In this document: positions 23,831-31,614 of the stretch, piece by piece
Numbering within the stretch: position 1 is the stretch's first letter
Layout of the letters: each line of letters begins with the position of its first letter
Assembly (NCBI GenBank): GCA_017616975.1
Contig: JAFZXC010000027.1
Location: 1 to 32,609 of the forward strand
DNA from: Alphaproteobacteria bacterium
GTDB taxonomy: Bacteria > Pseudomonadota > Alphaproteobacteria > Rs-D84
DNA: 32,609 nucleotides
Direction of reading: 5' to 3'
Position numbers and translations under genes: made by a program
Notes under the pieces: model-generated
Databases searched by the model: none
The model's input: the letters and a program-made list of their open reading frames with translations, nothing else
Told to the model about the DNA's origin: nothing

Positions 23831-24673
23831 ATGACGTTTACAAAAAATATGTTTTATAAAATTAAACGTTTGATTCCAATGATGGGTCTGGCGGCTTTGA
23901 CAACATTGCCAACTGCATGTGAAGACCCAGAACAAGAAACCGCCATACTTTCCGAAACAAAACGTGGCAAACCGGTTGACACCGATTCAACCGCAACAAA
24001 AACCGATTCAACCGCAGTCAAAACGGATACCCTGCGCAGTGTTGATGTATATTTTTCACGGGAAAACACACCTGATTTTGGCGTTGTGGAATACCATGTA
24101 CAAGATTCAACAATTGGCAAGGTTTATCTGGTTCCAATTGGGAATTGGGACGACGTCCAACACGATCTTATCCAAATCATTCGTTGGTTGTATCTGGAAC
24201 CTGGCTTGAACATGTCACCAAAGGTTCATGGTCGTGGCGACTTTAACTTTAAATTGGGCGAAGCGTCCAAAGTTTACGATGACAGCATTTGGTTCACCGA
24301 AAACGGTTGGACAATAAACAAGAAATATCAACATGGTGCGTTTCGTGATATTGAAATTAAATTTAACGGTTCCAATGGTGCGGACGTTCTTACGTTTGAT
24401 ACATTGAATTATTACGCAAACGATTCGACCGTTCGAGCAATATATCTTGTTCCGACGGGTTCTTGGAGCAACACGTATGCGAGCAACATAACATTTATGC
24501 GCAACAATTTTATGGAACCTCGTATAAAGGTGTCACCAAAAATTCATGGTCGTGGTGATTTCAACTTTAAACTGGGCGAAGCGTCCAAGGTTCCCGATGA
24601 CAGTATTTGGTTCACAAAACAAGGTTGGACAATTAACAAGGCATATCAAAACCAAAATCAACATCAAAAATAA
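23831..24673 (+). CDS. repeat lipoprotein 2 (two ~75-aa repeats, RGD in each)
   Basis: 280 aa from ATG 23831, with the same AAAAGGA ribosome site as gene 1. The signal and lipoprotein-like Cys (LPTACEDPEQE) are nearly identical to gene 1. The linker is expanded into a small repeat (DSTATKTDSTAVKTDT). Two domain copies follow (from 24104 and from 24422), both with HGRGDFNFKLGEA and GWTIN. It is clearly a tandem paralogue of gene 1. The N-terminus and the motif cores are conserved while the intervening helices (for example LIQIIRWLYLEP against IGIFRIRDLFLQP) have diverged, as in a variable surface protein. Function unknown. Confidence 0.75.
   Translation: MTFTKNMFYKIKRLIPMMGLAALTTLPTACEDPEQETAILSETKRGKPVDTDSTATKTDSTAVKTDTLRSVDVYFSRENTPDFGVVEYHVQDSTIGKVYLVPIGNWDDVQHDLIQIIRWLYLEPGLNMSPKVHGRGDFNFKLGEASKVYDDSIWFTENGWTINKKYQHGAFRDIEIKFNGSNGADVLTFDTLNYYANDSTVRAIYLVPTGSWSNTYASNITFMRNNFMEPRIKVSPKIHGRGDFNFKLGEASKVPDDSIWFTKQGWTINKAYQNQNQHQK
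24104..24328 (+). repeat. repeat domain copy 2a
   Basis: 75 residues, DSTIGKVYLVP to GWTINKKY, containing SPKVHGRGDFNFKLGEA. Confidence 0.9.
24422..24646 (+). repeat. repeat domain copy 2b
   Basis: 75 residues, DSTVRAIYLVP to GWTINKAY, containing SPKIHGRGDFNFKLGEA. Confidence 0.9.
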
Positions 24674-24679
24674 TAATCG

Positions 24680-25126
24680 ATGCGATTTTATAACAAAATC
24701 TTTTACGATATAAAACATGTTATCCCGTTGATTGGATTGGCGGGCACAACAATGACATCGTGCATTGATTTTGATATTCGTGAACCAATAAAAAAATCAG
24801 ACCCGGTTATACAACGTGATATTGATTTGGTATTTAACGATACTACTAAATTCGATATTTTGGATGTTGATGCATTATTAAAAATCATTAATAATGATAC
24901 AATCCGTCGCATATATCTTGTTCCGGTTGGTCATTGGGACAAATACGATGATGAAAGCATAACCGCCCTGCGCCGTCGTTTATTACAACAACGTATCGCA
25001 TTGTCACCAAAGATACGTGGTTTGGGTGATTTCGATTTTATGCATGGTGCGGCATCACATGTCCCGATGGACAGCATGTGGTACGTCGAAAACGGATGGA
25101 CCATAAACAATGGTAATCAACGGTGA
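24680..25126 (+). CDS. repeat lipoprotein 3 (single, diverged repeat)
   Basis: 148 aa. It starts six bases after the previous stop, without a visible Shine-Dalgarno, so translation is probably coupled. The N-terminus (MRFYNKIFYDIKHVIPLIGLAG) is a recognisable relative of genes 1 and 2, and a lipoprotein-like Cys follows (TMTSC at 28). A short charged linker leads to one domain copy (24893-25117) in which the core reads SPKIRGLGDFDFMHGAA, so the RGD is lost while SPK, GDF and GWTIN stay. It is half the size of its neighbours, either an ancestral single-domain form or a shrunken paralogue. Confidence 0.7.
   Translation: MRFYNKIFYDIKHVIPLIGLAGTTMTSCIDFDIREPIKKSDPVIQRDIDLVFNDTTKFDILDVDALLKIINNDTIRRIYLVPVGHWDKYDDESITALRRRLLQQRIALSPKIRGLGDFDFMHGAASHVPMDSMWYVENGWTINNGNQR
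24893..25117 (+). repeat. repeat domain copy 3 (RGD lost)
   Basis: 75 residues from NDTIRRIYLVP to GWTINNGN. It aligns end to end with the other four copies but has RGLGD in place of HGRGD and MHGAASH in place of KLGEASK. Confidence 0.85.
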
Positions 25127-25135
25127 TAAAAACAA

Positions 25136-27637
25136 ATGAAACAAATTAAACGCATCTTTATGGCAATTGTTTTAATCTGTGCATGCAATACCCATAATTG
25201 TTTTGCCGTCCAGATTATCAACTCTTGTGCTGCTACCGAACCACCATGTGACACGGGTTGCCACGAAGATCCAGACACCGGATTTTGTGTTTCAGACCAA
25301 TTGACACCAGGGGGCCAGGACGATCCGTGTTGGGACTATACGAGCACCATGTCCTGTTTGGATTCGGCGGAAACATGTTACTGGAATGACATCGGGGGCG
25401 GTAATCACGTATGTTCATCCACACAAATTGAATCTTGCCATGATATCGACGCCTTTTCTGTTCAATCGCCCAGAACAACTTGCAACAATGCCACCGTTGG
25501 CGGACAACAATGCGAATGGACAACATCTTTATCCGGTCTTTGCAGAAACAAAACAACCACGGTCACATGTTGTGACGGCACCACCGCATCCAGTGTATCC
25601 GCCTGTCCAACATGTAGTACATGTGCCGCAATTACCAACACATCAATGTGCACGACATATAATACGACAACTTTGAATTGTATTTTGTCTGGCGGTTCAT
25701 GTCGTGACAAAACCTGTGCTGATTTAAGTCAGTCAAATTGTACAACATACAATACAAATTGGCATTGTATGTGGGACAGCATGCAGGGGTGCCGCGCCTG
25801 TAACGAATACGAATACTATGACACAACAAACAAAACATGCAAACAGTGTGCATCTGCCGACGATCCTCGCAATGTAACTGATTATGCCAGATATACTGAT
25901 GGAAACCACCATTATTGGTCATACAGATTTGCAGAAACAAATGCGACAAGTCGGCAACAATGCTATGCAAAATACCCATCGGGGCCTGTATCGTCTGTAA
26001 CTATCGCCAACAGCAGCAATTGTTCCAACGCAAGCACCACAGGCAAAATGTTCTATCAGACGGCAAACGCATGCCGTGTGACAGAGGCCACATGTCAAAA
26101 CGGATATTATTTCAACCCCACTAATGGCGCCAATACATGTTCACCATGCACAAATAACGCCAATGGCAATGGTATATTTACGGGGCCCGGCAACAAAAAC
26201 GGTGAAGACCCCATAGGCACCACAATATCTACACTCTGCCCTATCAAATGTCCAATTAATAAAACCGGTCCTGCATATTACGAAACAAGTGCGAAAACAT
26301 GCGAAACGTGTAAAAATGCGGGCACCAATGGACGACCAAACGGCTATGCTGATGCAGAATGGTTGGTCACAGACACAAACCAAGCAAGTGGTGGATACTG
26401 TGCATGGCGCATCATATGTCAAAAAAATTATGAATGGAAAAACCTAGATTATATTGGTAATTGCTATGCATGTCCCGCACACTATCACACAGACCAGGCA
26501 TATATTGTATACGCATATCAAAATGCAACTGATGGCCACCTGAGTGTACCGTATTATTGCTCAATAGACTATGAGAACACCGGTAACGCGGATTCAACAC
26601 ACTGTGATCCAAACAGCCAATACAATGTTTACGACAACATCAGCGGCACATATCCAACATGCCAACCAGATATTTATACTATCGCACTGGTCACAGAGTT
26701 TCCCACTGGCAGCGCACATAATGACGTTCCTCAACGTCAATATATTTATGAACAATACGCTTCAAAACTGTGCTATGGTAACACAACCGGTAACGAATTC
26801 ATATGTACCAGCACGCAACCTACCACAAATTCACACCAGTCAACCACTTCGTTCACCTGTTGCGACAGCGGTTTCTATACCAGTGCAACCCCATCATGCG
26901 AAACATGCATTGGTGCCACCCCAGAAACTGCACACGAACAAAGCCCAGCAAACAAGCTTACCATAATTCCACAATCCACCCAACAATTTATGGGATACTG
27001 GACAAAAAATACCGACCAGACATGGAAAGCAAAAGTCATTGATGAAAACGGCACATTAACATCTAATACAATGTTCGCTGTGGATAATACGCTTTATGCA
27101 CGTTGGAGCGATACTGGTACTTCTTACACATTAAAATTAAAAGACACTGACAACAATGAGTATTTGACTCAATCTTGTTCGGGTTCGATATGTACGTTAT
27201 CTACAAACAACTCTAATAAAATGTATCAAATCACAACCTCATCATACACATTGGGCAATAACTTTGTTGTTAATGGTGTGACGATGGGTAAATTCTATCA
27301 AGATGGCAACAGCGTTAAATTTGAAATTGCATCTGGCGGTCTTTCTGCAATCGATTCTGCCACAAACACACTGACATTGACTGTTGGTCAAAAATGCGCC
27401 GAAGGATATTATTGCCAGAACTTTATAAGCACAGAATGCCCCGGACAAACAACAACCGACAGCGTTGGTGCAACATCTGTATGCCAATGCACATCGTTCA
27501 AGGCATCAACAACCGTCAAAGACACTTTCACGTCTACAAACAATAAAACCAGCGCACCATTGTCCAAGGTTCGTCTGTATAAAGATATACGCAAAAGTTA
27601 TATTAACAGCAGTTCGAACGTGACGCTGTGCAATTGA
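25136..27637 (+). CDS. secreted Cys-rich protein with Listeria-Bacteroides-type repeat
   Basis: 833 aa, 9 bases after lipoprotein gene 3, with GGTGAT as a possible ribosome site. A signal peptide (1-24, ending CFAV) is followed by about 560 residues with dense Cys spaced as in eukaryotic-like Cys-rich repeats (CCDGTTASSVSACPTCSTC, KTCKQC, KTCETC, PSCETC). About 61 Cys are present in all. Around residues 617-659 a segment from FMGYW to NTLYARW matches the InlB B/Listeria-Bacteroides repeat (Flg_new) pattern, known from bacterial surface proteins. The C-terminus adds another Cys cluster (KCAEGYYCQNF...ECPGQ). No anchor or catalytic motif was seen. It shares style, not clear homology, with the 1008-aa protein at the other end of the locus. 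Adhesion is plausible but unproven. Confidence 0.75.
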   Translation: MKQIKRIFMAIVLICACNTHNCFAVQIINSCAATEPPCDTGCHEDPDTGFCVSDQLTPGGQDDPCWDYTSTMSCLDSAETCYWNDIGGGNHVCSSTQIESCHDIDAFSVQSPRTTCNNATVGGQQCEWTTSLSGLCRNKTTTVTCCDGTTASSVSACPTCSTCAAITNTSMCTTYNTTTLNCILSGGSCRDKTCADLSQSNCTTYNTNWHCMWDSMQGCRACNEYEYYDTTNKTCKQCASADDPRNVTDYARYTDGNHHYWSYRFAETNATSRQQCYAKYPSGPVSSVTIANSSNCSNASTTGKMFYQTANACRVTEATCQNGYYFNPTNGANTCSPCTNNANGNGIFTGPGNKNGEDPIGTTISTLCPIKCPINKTGPAYYETSAKTCETCKNAGTNGRPNGYADAEWLVTDTNQASGGYCAWRIICQKNYEWKNLDYIGNCYACPAHYHTDQAYIVYAYQNATDGHLSVPYYCSIDYENTGNADSTHCDPNSQYNVYDNISGTYPTCQPDIYTIALVTEFPTGSAHNDVPQRQYIYEQYASKLCYGNTTGNEFICTSTQPTTNSHQSTTSFTCCDSGFYTSATPSCETCIGATPETAHEQSPANKLTIIPQSTQQFMGYWTKNTDQTWKAKVIDENGTLTSNTMFAVDNTLYARWSDTGTSYTLKLKDTDNNEYLTQSCSGSICTLSTNNSNKMYQITTSSYTLGNNFVVNGVTMGKFYQDGNSVKFEIASGGLSAIDSATNTLTLTVGQKCAEGYYCQNFISTECPGQTTTDSVGATSVCQCTSFKASTTVKDTFTSTNNKTSAPLSKVRLYKDIRKSYINSSSNVTLCN

Positions 27638-27651
27638 TAAAATCACTGGTT

Positions 27652-28170
27652 TTATATTGCGATTGTTTTTATCAAAGATTTAATGGCAGACAATTCTTCG
27701 TCGCTGAACCGACCCAGAACCCAATCGGCACCGTCCATTTTTAACCCAGCATCACGTGGATGCCCAATGCCAATTCTTATGCGTTGGTATTCTGGGCCAA
27801 CCGCCGCATCAATTGATTTAATGCCGTTGTGCCCTGCACTGGACCCGCCAACCTTGGTTCGCAAATCGCCAATTTTTAAATCCATATCGTCATGAATCAC
27901 GATTATATTTTCAACCGGAATTTTGTAAAACCGTGCAATCGCACCAACCGCATCACCCGACAGGTTCATAAACGTCATCGGTTTAACAAATATCACACGG
28001 TGCCCGTCGATGTCTGTGCGGAACGTCAGCGCATTGTGTTCGCTTTTCCATGTGGCATCGCCACCCGCCAAATGTTCCACAGCCATGAATCCAACATTAT
28101 GGCGTGTGCGTTCATATTCCGGCCCAGGATTCCCCAAGCCAACAATCATTATAGGTTTATTTTCTTGCAT
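27652..28170 (-). CDS. pth: peptidyl-tRNA hydrolase
   Basis: 172 aa. Pth frees tRNA from prematurely released peptidyl-tRNA. Family marks: GLGNPGPEYERTRHNVGF with Asn14 and catalytic His24, KPMTFMNLSG with Asn69, HDDMDL (Asp94/95), GSSAGHNGIKSI with Asn115, and RIRIGIGHP. It is about 20 residues shorter than the E. coli enzyme at the C-terminus. ATG 28170 (MQENKPIMIVGLG) is chosen; an in-frame extension upstream to 28215 lacks family similarity and would run into the neighbouring leader. It is divergent from the small barrel gene. Confidence 0.96.
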   Translation of the reverse strand: MQENKPIMIVGLGNPGPEYERTRHNVGFMAVEHLAGGDATWKSEHNALTFRTDIDGHRVIFVKPMTFMNLSGDAVGAIARFYKIPVENIIVIHDDMDLKIGDLRTKVGGSSAGHNGIKSIDAAVGPEYQRIRIGIGHPRDAGLKMDGADWVLGRFSDEELSAIKSLIKTIAI

Positions 28171-28218
28171 ATCATTGTCTCTTTTTTCTATTATATTATT
28201 ACACAAAGGAGACAAAAT

Positions 28219-28788
28219 ATGAAATTAATTTCTACATCATTTTTGACCGCCGCAACATTAATGTTGGGGGCCGCAAATGCAAACGCCGGGGTTGTTTTTG
28301 ACCTTTATACCGGGGCAACTGCGGGTTTTGGTCGTCAAACTATCACGGTGGACGGACATGATTACAAGGGCGCCGCACAATCATATGGTGCTGTGGCTGG
28401 TATCGACATTCCGTTTGTCCGGGTCGAAGCCGAATATAATTATCTTGATGGGAAATATGCAGATACACAAATCGGCGCATTAAATGCATATATTAAAATG
28501 CCCGGAATGGTTGTCGTCACACCATATATCGGTGGTGGTATTGGTATGGTACTGAACGTTGATGTCGATAAAGATGAAATTGGCGCCACATTTAATTACA
28601 AAGAATCTGGCAAGGCCGTGTACCAGGGTATGTTGGGTGCAACATTGGATATCCCAACATTGCCGTTCAAAATCGATTTAGAAGGTCGCATAATGTACGC
28701 ACCAAACTTAATTGATATTGAAACGATTAATGAAACAGCCAGCGCAACACATTATGATGCACGCATCAAATTGCGCTATGTATTCTAA
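28219..28788 (+). CDS. small outer-membrane beta-barrel protein
   Basis: 189 aa. A strong AAAGGAGA site (28205-28212) fixes ATG 28219; the frame is open further upstream but antisense to pth. A signal peptide (1-23, ending ANANA) precedes an eight-stranded-type barrel sequence (VVFDLYTGATAGFG, FVRVEAEYNYLDG, VVVTPYIGGGIGMVLN, ending HYDARIKLRYVF). The terminal Phe fits the outer-membrane insertion signal. It resembles the OmpA/Opa-like small surface barrels of Alphaproteobacteria (OMP_b-brl), but no exact family is claimed. polA follows after 17 bases. Confidence 0.8.
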   Translation: MKLISTSFLTAATLMLGAANANAGVVFDLYTGATAGFGRQTITVDGHDYKGAAQSYGAVAGIDIPFVRVEAEYNYLDGKYADTQIGALNAYIKMPGMVVVTPYIGGGIGMVLNVDVDKDEIGATFNYKESGKAVYQGMLGATLDIPTLPFKIDLEGRIMYAPNLIDIETINETASATHYDARIKLRYVF

Positions 28789-28805
28789 ACTGGGTTAATG
28801 TCCGT

Positions 28806-31589
28806 ATGCTGACACTGATTGATGGAAACTCTTTGCTGTTTCGGGCATACTATGGTGTGCACAGCCGACTGACACGTCGTGACGGAACACCAACTGGTGC
28901 AGTATACGGATTCTTTAATATGGTGTTGCCAATACTTGCGTCGGCAAAGCCAAACGATTCGTTTGCTTGCATTTTTGATGCATCGCGAATTTCTTTCCGC
29001 CAAGATATATATCCCGAATATAAATCGAATCGAACAGACACCCCCGAAGACCTTTTGGCCCAGGGCATAATGATTCGCACTGGGCTTGCGGATATGGGTG
29101 TACCGGTATTGTGCATTCCCGGGGTCGAAGCCGACGATGTTATTGCGACGCTTGCCGCAACAAACACGACTGATAAAACCCGCATCATCACCAGTGATAA
29201 AGATTTAATGCAACTTATTAACGACCGCATATTCCTATACGACGGCATGAAATCACAAGAGGTGCACGAACCCCAAGTTCTTGAAAAATTCGGTGTTCGC
29301 CCAGACCAAGTAATCGACGTCCAATCATTAATGGGCGATTCAACTGATAATGTTCCGGGTGTGCGTGGAATTGGGCCGAAAAAGGCCGCCGAACTTATCA
29401 ATCGATTTGACACGCTGGATAATTTGTATGCGCATATTGACGACATTGAAAACGAACGCACACGAAACCTGTTGCGTGAAAATCGCGACATGGCATACAT
29501 ATCAAAACAACTGGTCACACTGAAACAGGATGTAAATTTAGACGGGCTGAAAATCGCACCATTGGCATTTAATACGCCGTCTGCATTAAAGTTTGTTCGT
29601 GAATCGGTAGAAAGTGCGTCGTTGGCCGCAAAAATAGAAAAACTTTTTCCAATGGATAAATTCAATCCCGATGCGGTTGCACCGGTCACAACGTTTCCGG
29701 GATCTGCCTGTCCCACGGACATTGAACCGACAACCCCTGCCCCGACACAAACACAGACCCATAATGATATTGCAAGCGAATTTAAAATCATCCGCACTGT
29801 TGATGAATTGGATAAATTTCTTGCTGGTGTAAAATCAACAATTGCATTTGATACGGAAACAACCGGACTTAATCAAATCAGCGATAAAATCGTCGGCATA
29901 TCATTGGCCACTGATTCCAAATGCGGTGCATATATTCCAATTCGCCATCGTACATCTGGGGGCGATTTGTTTGCGACTGATACGCTTGCCCCGAACCAAC
30001 TGGATATTGAAACCGTCCGTACGCATATATGGCCGATATTTACTAATAAAAATATAACCAAGGTTGGTCATAACCTTAAATACGATTTACATATTCTTGA
30101 AAACGAAGGTTTTGACACATCTGCAATTCGCCCGATTGATGATACCATGCTTTTGTCTTATGCATTACATGGGTCATTACACGGACACGGGCTTGATGAA
30201 TTAGCAACCAAGTATTTGGGACATAACAACATATCTTTTGCATCGCTGTTTCCGGGCATCAGTCGTGATGCAGACAGACACTTTGACATGTTGGACATTG
30301 ACGTCGCCGCACCATATACTGCCGAAGATGCGTCTGTTTGTTTCGCACTTTATGAATTGATGCGTCCCGAATTAGATGCCAATGAAAAATTACGTAATTT
30401 ATATGAAACATGCGATTTGCCATTAATGCCTATCTTAATGAAAATGGAACGCAACGGCGTTTTGGTTAACCGTACTGGCCTGGCCAGTTTATCTGGGGCA
30501 TTTCACGACCAATTATCAAAACTGGAAAATGAAATTTGGCAATTAGTTGGGCACGAATTTAATATCGCCAGCCCGAAACAATTGGGAACGATATTGTTTG
30601 ATGAATTAAAATTACCTGAAAATCGCAAGCGTTCAACCGATGCAGAAACATTGAACGAAATGGTTGATTTGCACCCCGTGATCGACAAGATTTTATCATG
30701 GCGTTCTATTGCTAAATTGGCGGGGACATATGCCGACGCATTGCCAAAGCAAATTGCACCCGACGGACGCATTCACACAACGTATTTACAGACCAGCACC
30801 AACACGGGCCGTCTGTCCAGCCGTGATCCAAACCTGCAAAACATACCTATTAAAACCGAACTTGGCGAAGAAATAAGAAAATGTTTCGTTGCGCCATCGG
30901 GTCGTGTATTAATATCGGTGGATTATTCACAAATTCAATTACGTTTATTGGCTGATGTTGCAAATGTTCCTACGTTTCGTGAAACGTTTAATCGTGGATT
31001 GGATATTCACGAACAAACCGCACGCAAAATCTTTGGTATCGCTGCCGATGCGCCGGTGCCACGTGAATTACGGCGTGCGGCAAAAACTGTGAATTTCTCG
31101 ATTATATATGGAATATCGTCGTTCGGGTTAGCGGTACAATTGGGTATATCACGTTCGGCCGCCGCAGATATCATAAATTCATATATGGCGGGCATTCCAG
31201 AAATACGCAAATACATTGAAGATATTCATGAATATGTCATGAAACATGCATGCGTTTATACCCCATGGGGACGTCGCATTGAATTACCAGACGTAAAAAA
31301 TCCACGCATGCGTGCATACGCAATGCGGGCCGCCGTCAATGCCCCAATCCAAGGATTCGAAGCCGACATCGTTCGTCGTGCGATGGTTGATATTGATAAT
31401 GATATTATCAAACCGAACCAAGACGTCATTCGCATGATTATGCAAGTTCACGATGAAATTATATTCGAATGCGACGAAGCACGTGCTGATGAATTCGCCA
31501 AGAAAATTAAACACGCAATGGAAAATGTGACACACATATCTGTGCCGTTGGTCGCCGAATATGTGATTGGCGTTAAATGGGGAAAATAA
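28806..31589 (+). CDS. polA: DNA polymerase I
   Basis: 927 aa with all three domains. 5' nuclease (~1-280): LIDGNSLLFRAY, GVEADDVIATLA, LMGDSTDNVPGVRGIG. 3'-5' proofreading exonuclease with Asp349/Glu351 (FDTETTGL) and YTAED (504-508), apparently active. Polymerase: motif A DYSQIQLR (706-713), motif B RRAAKTVNFSIIYG, motif C QVHDEIIFEC. Motif A has Gln711 where E. coli has the steric-gate Glu710. It repairs gaps and removes RNA primers. It starts at ATG 28806 without a Shine-Dalgarno, 17 bases after the small barrel gene, so it probably shares that mRNA. Confidence 0.97.
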   Translation: MLTLIDGNSLLFRAYYGVHSRLTRRDGTPTGAVYGFFNMVLPILASAKPNDSFACIFDASRISFRQDIYPEYKSNRTDTPEDLLAQGIMIRTGLADMGVPVLCIPGVEADDVIATLAATNTTDKTRIITSDKDLMQLINDRIFLYDGMKSQEVHEPQVLEKFGVRPDQVIDVQSLMGDSTDNVPGVRGIGPKKAAELINRFDTLDNLYAHIDDIENERTRNLLRENRDMAYISKQLVTLKQDVNLDGLKIAPLAFNTPSALKFVRESVESASLAAKIEKLFPMDKFNPDAVAPVTTFPGSACPTDIEPTTPAPTQTQTHNDIASEFKIIRTVDELDKFLAGVKSTIAFDTETTGLNQISDKIVGISLATDSKCGAYIPIRHRTSGGDLFATDTLAPNQLDIETVRTHIWPIFTNKNITKVGHNLKYDLHILENEGFDTSAIRPIDDTMLLSYALHGSLHGHGLDELATKYLGHNNISFASLFPGISRDADRHFDMLDIDVAAPYTAEDASVCFALYELMRPELDANEKLRNLYETCDLPLMPILMKMERNGVLVNRTGLASLSGAFHDQLSKLENEIWQLVGHEFNIASPKQLGTILFDELKLPENRKRSTDAETLNEMVDLHPVIDKILSWRSIAKLAGTYADALPKQIAPDGRIHTTYLQTSTNTGRLSSRDPNLQNIPIKTELGEEIRKCFVAPSGRVLISVDYSQIQLRLLADVANVPTFRETFNRGLDIHEQTARKIFGIAADAPVPRELRRAAKTVNFSIIYGISSFGLAVQLGISRSAAADIINSYMAGIPEIRKYIEDIHEYVMKHACVYTPWGRRIELPDVKNPRMRAYAMRAAVNAPIQGFEADIVRRAMVDIDNDIIKPNQDVIRMIMQVHDEIIFECDEARADEFAKKIKHAMENVTHISVPLVAEYVIGVKWGK

Positions 31590-31590
31590 T

Positions 31591-31614
31591 AAAAACGCCC
31601 GTTTGGGCGTTTTT
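31591..31614. terminator. bidirectional terminator after polA
   Basis: A perfect 10-bp stem AAAAACGCCC/GGGCGTTTTT with a GTTT loop. The A and T ends of the stem give a T-run on both strands. It lies 2 bases after the polA stop and touches the stop of the convergent barrel gene, so it serves both. Confidence 0.9.

Noticed and set aside
23164-25117. CRISPR-like or phage-type direct repeats
   Set aside because: The repeats are in frame, ~75 codons long, diverged at wobble positions and lie inside genes; this is protein-domain duplication.
27637-27655. Terminator hairpin ATAAAA/TTTTAT between the Cys-rich gene and pth
   Set aside because: The stem is A-T only and too weak, with no T-run beyond the stem; no convincing terminator was found there.
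27892-28218. Longer N-terminus for the small barrel protein
   Set aside because: It would be antisense to pth and would bury the signal peptide; the AAAGGAGA site fixes the start at 28219.
28850-29797. 315-codon open frame antisense to polA
   Set aside because: It lies entirely within the clearly coding polA 5' nuclease and early exonuclease region and has no ribosome site or family motif.
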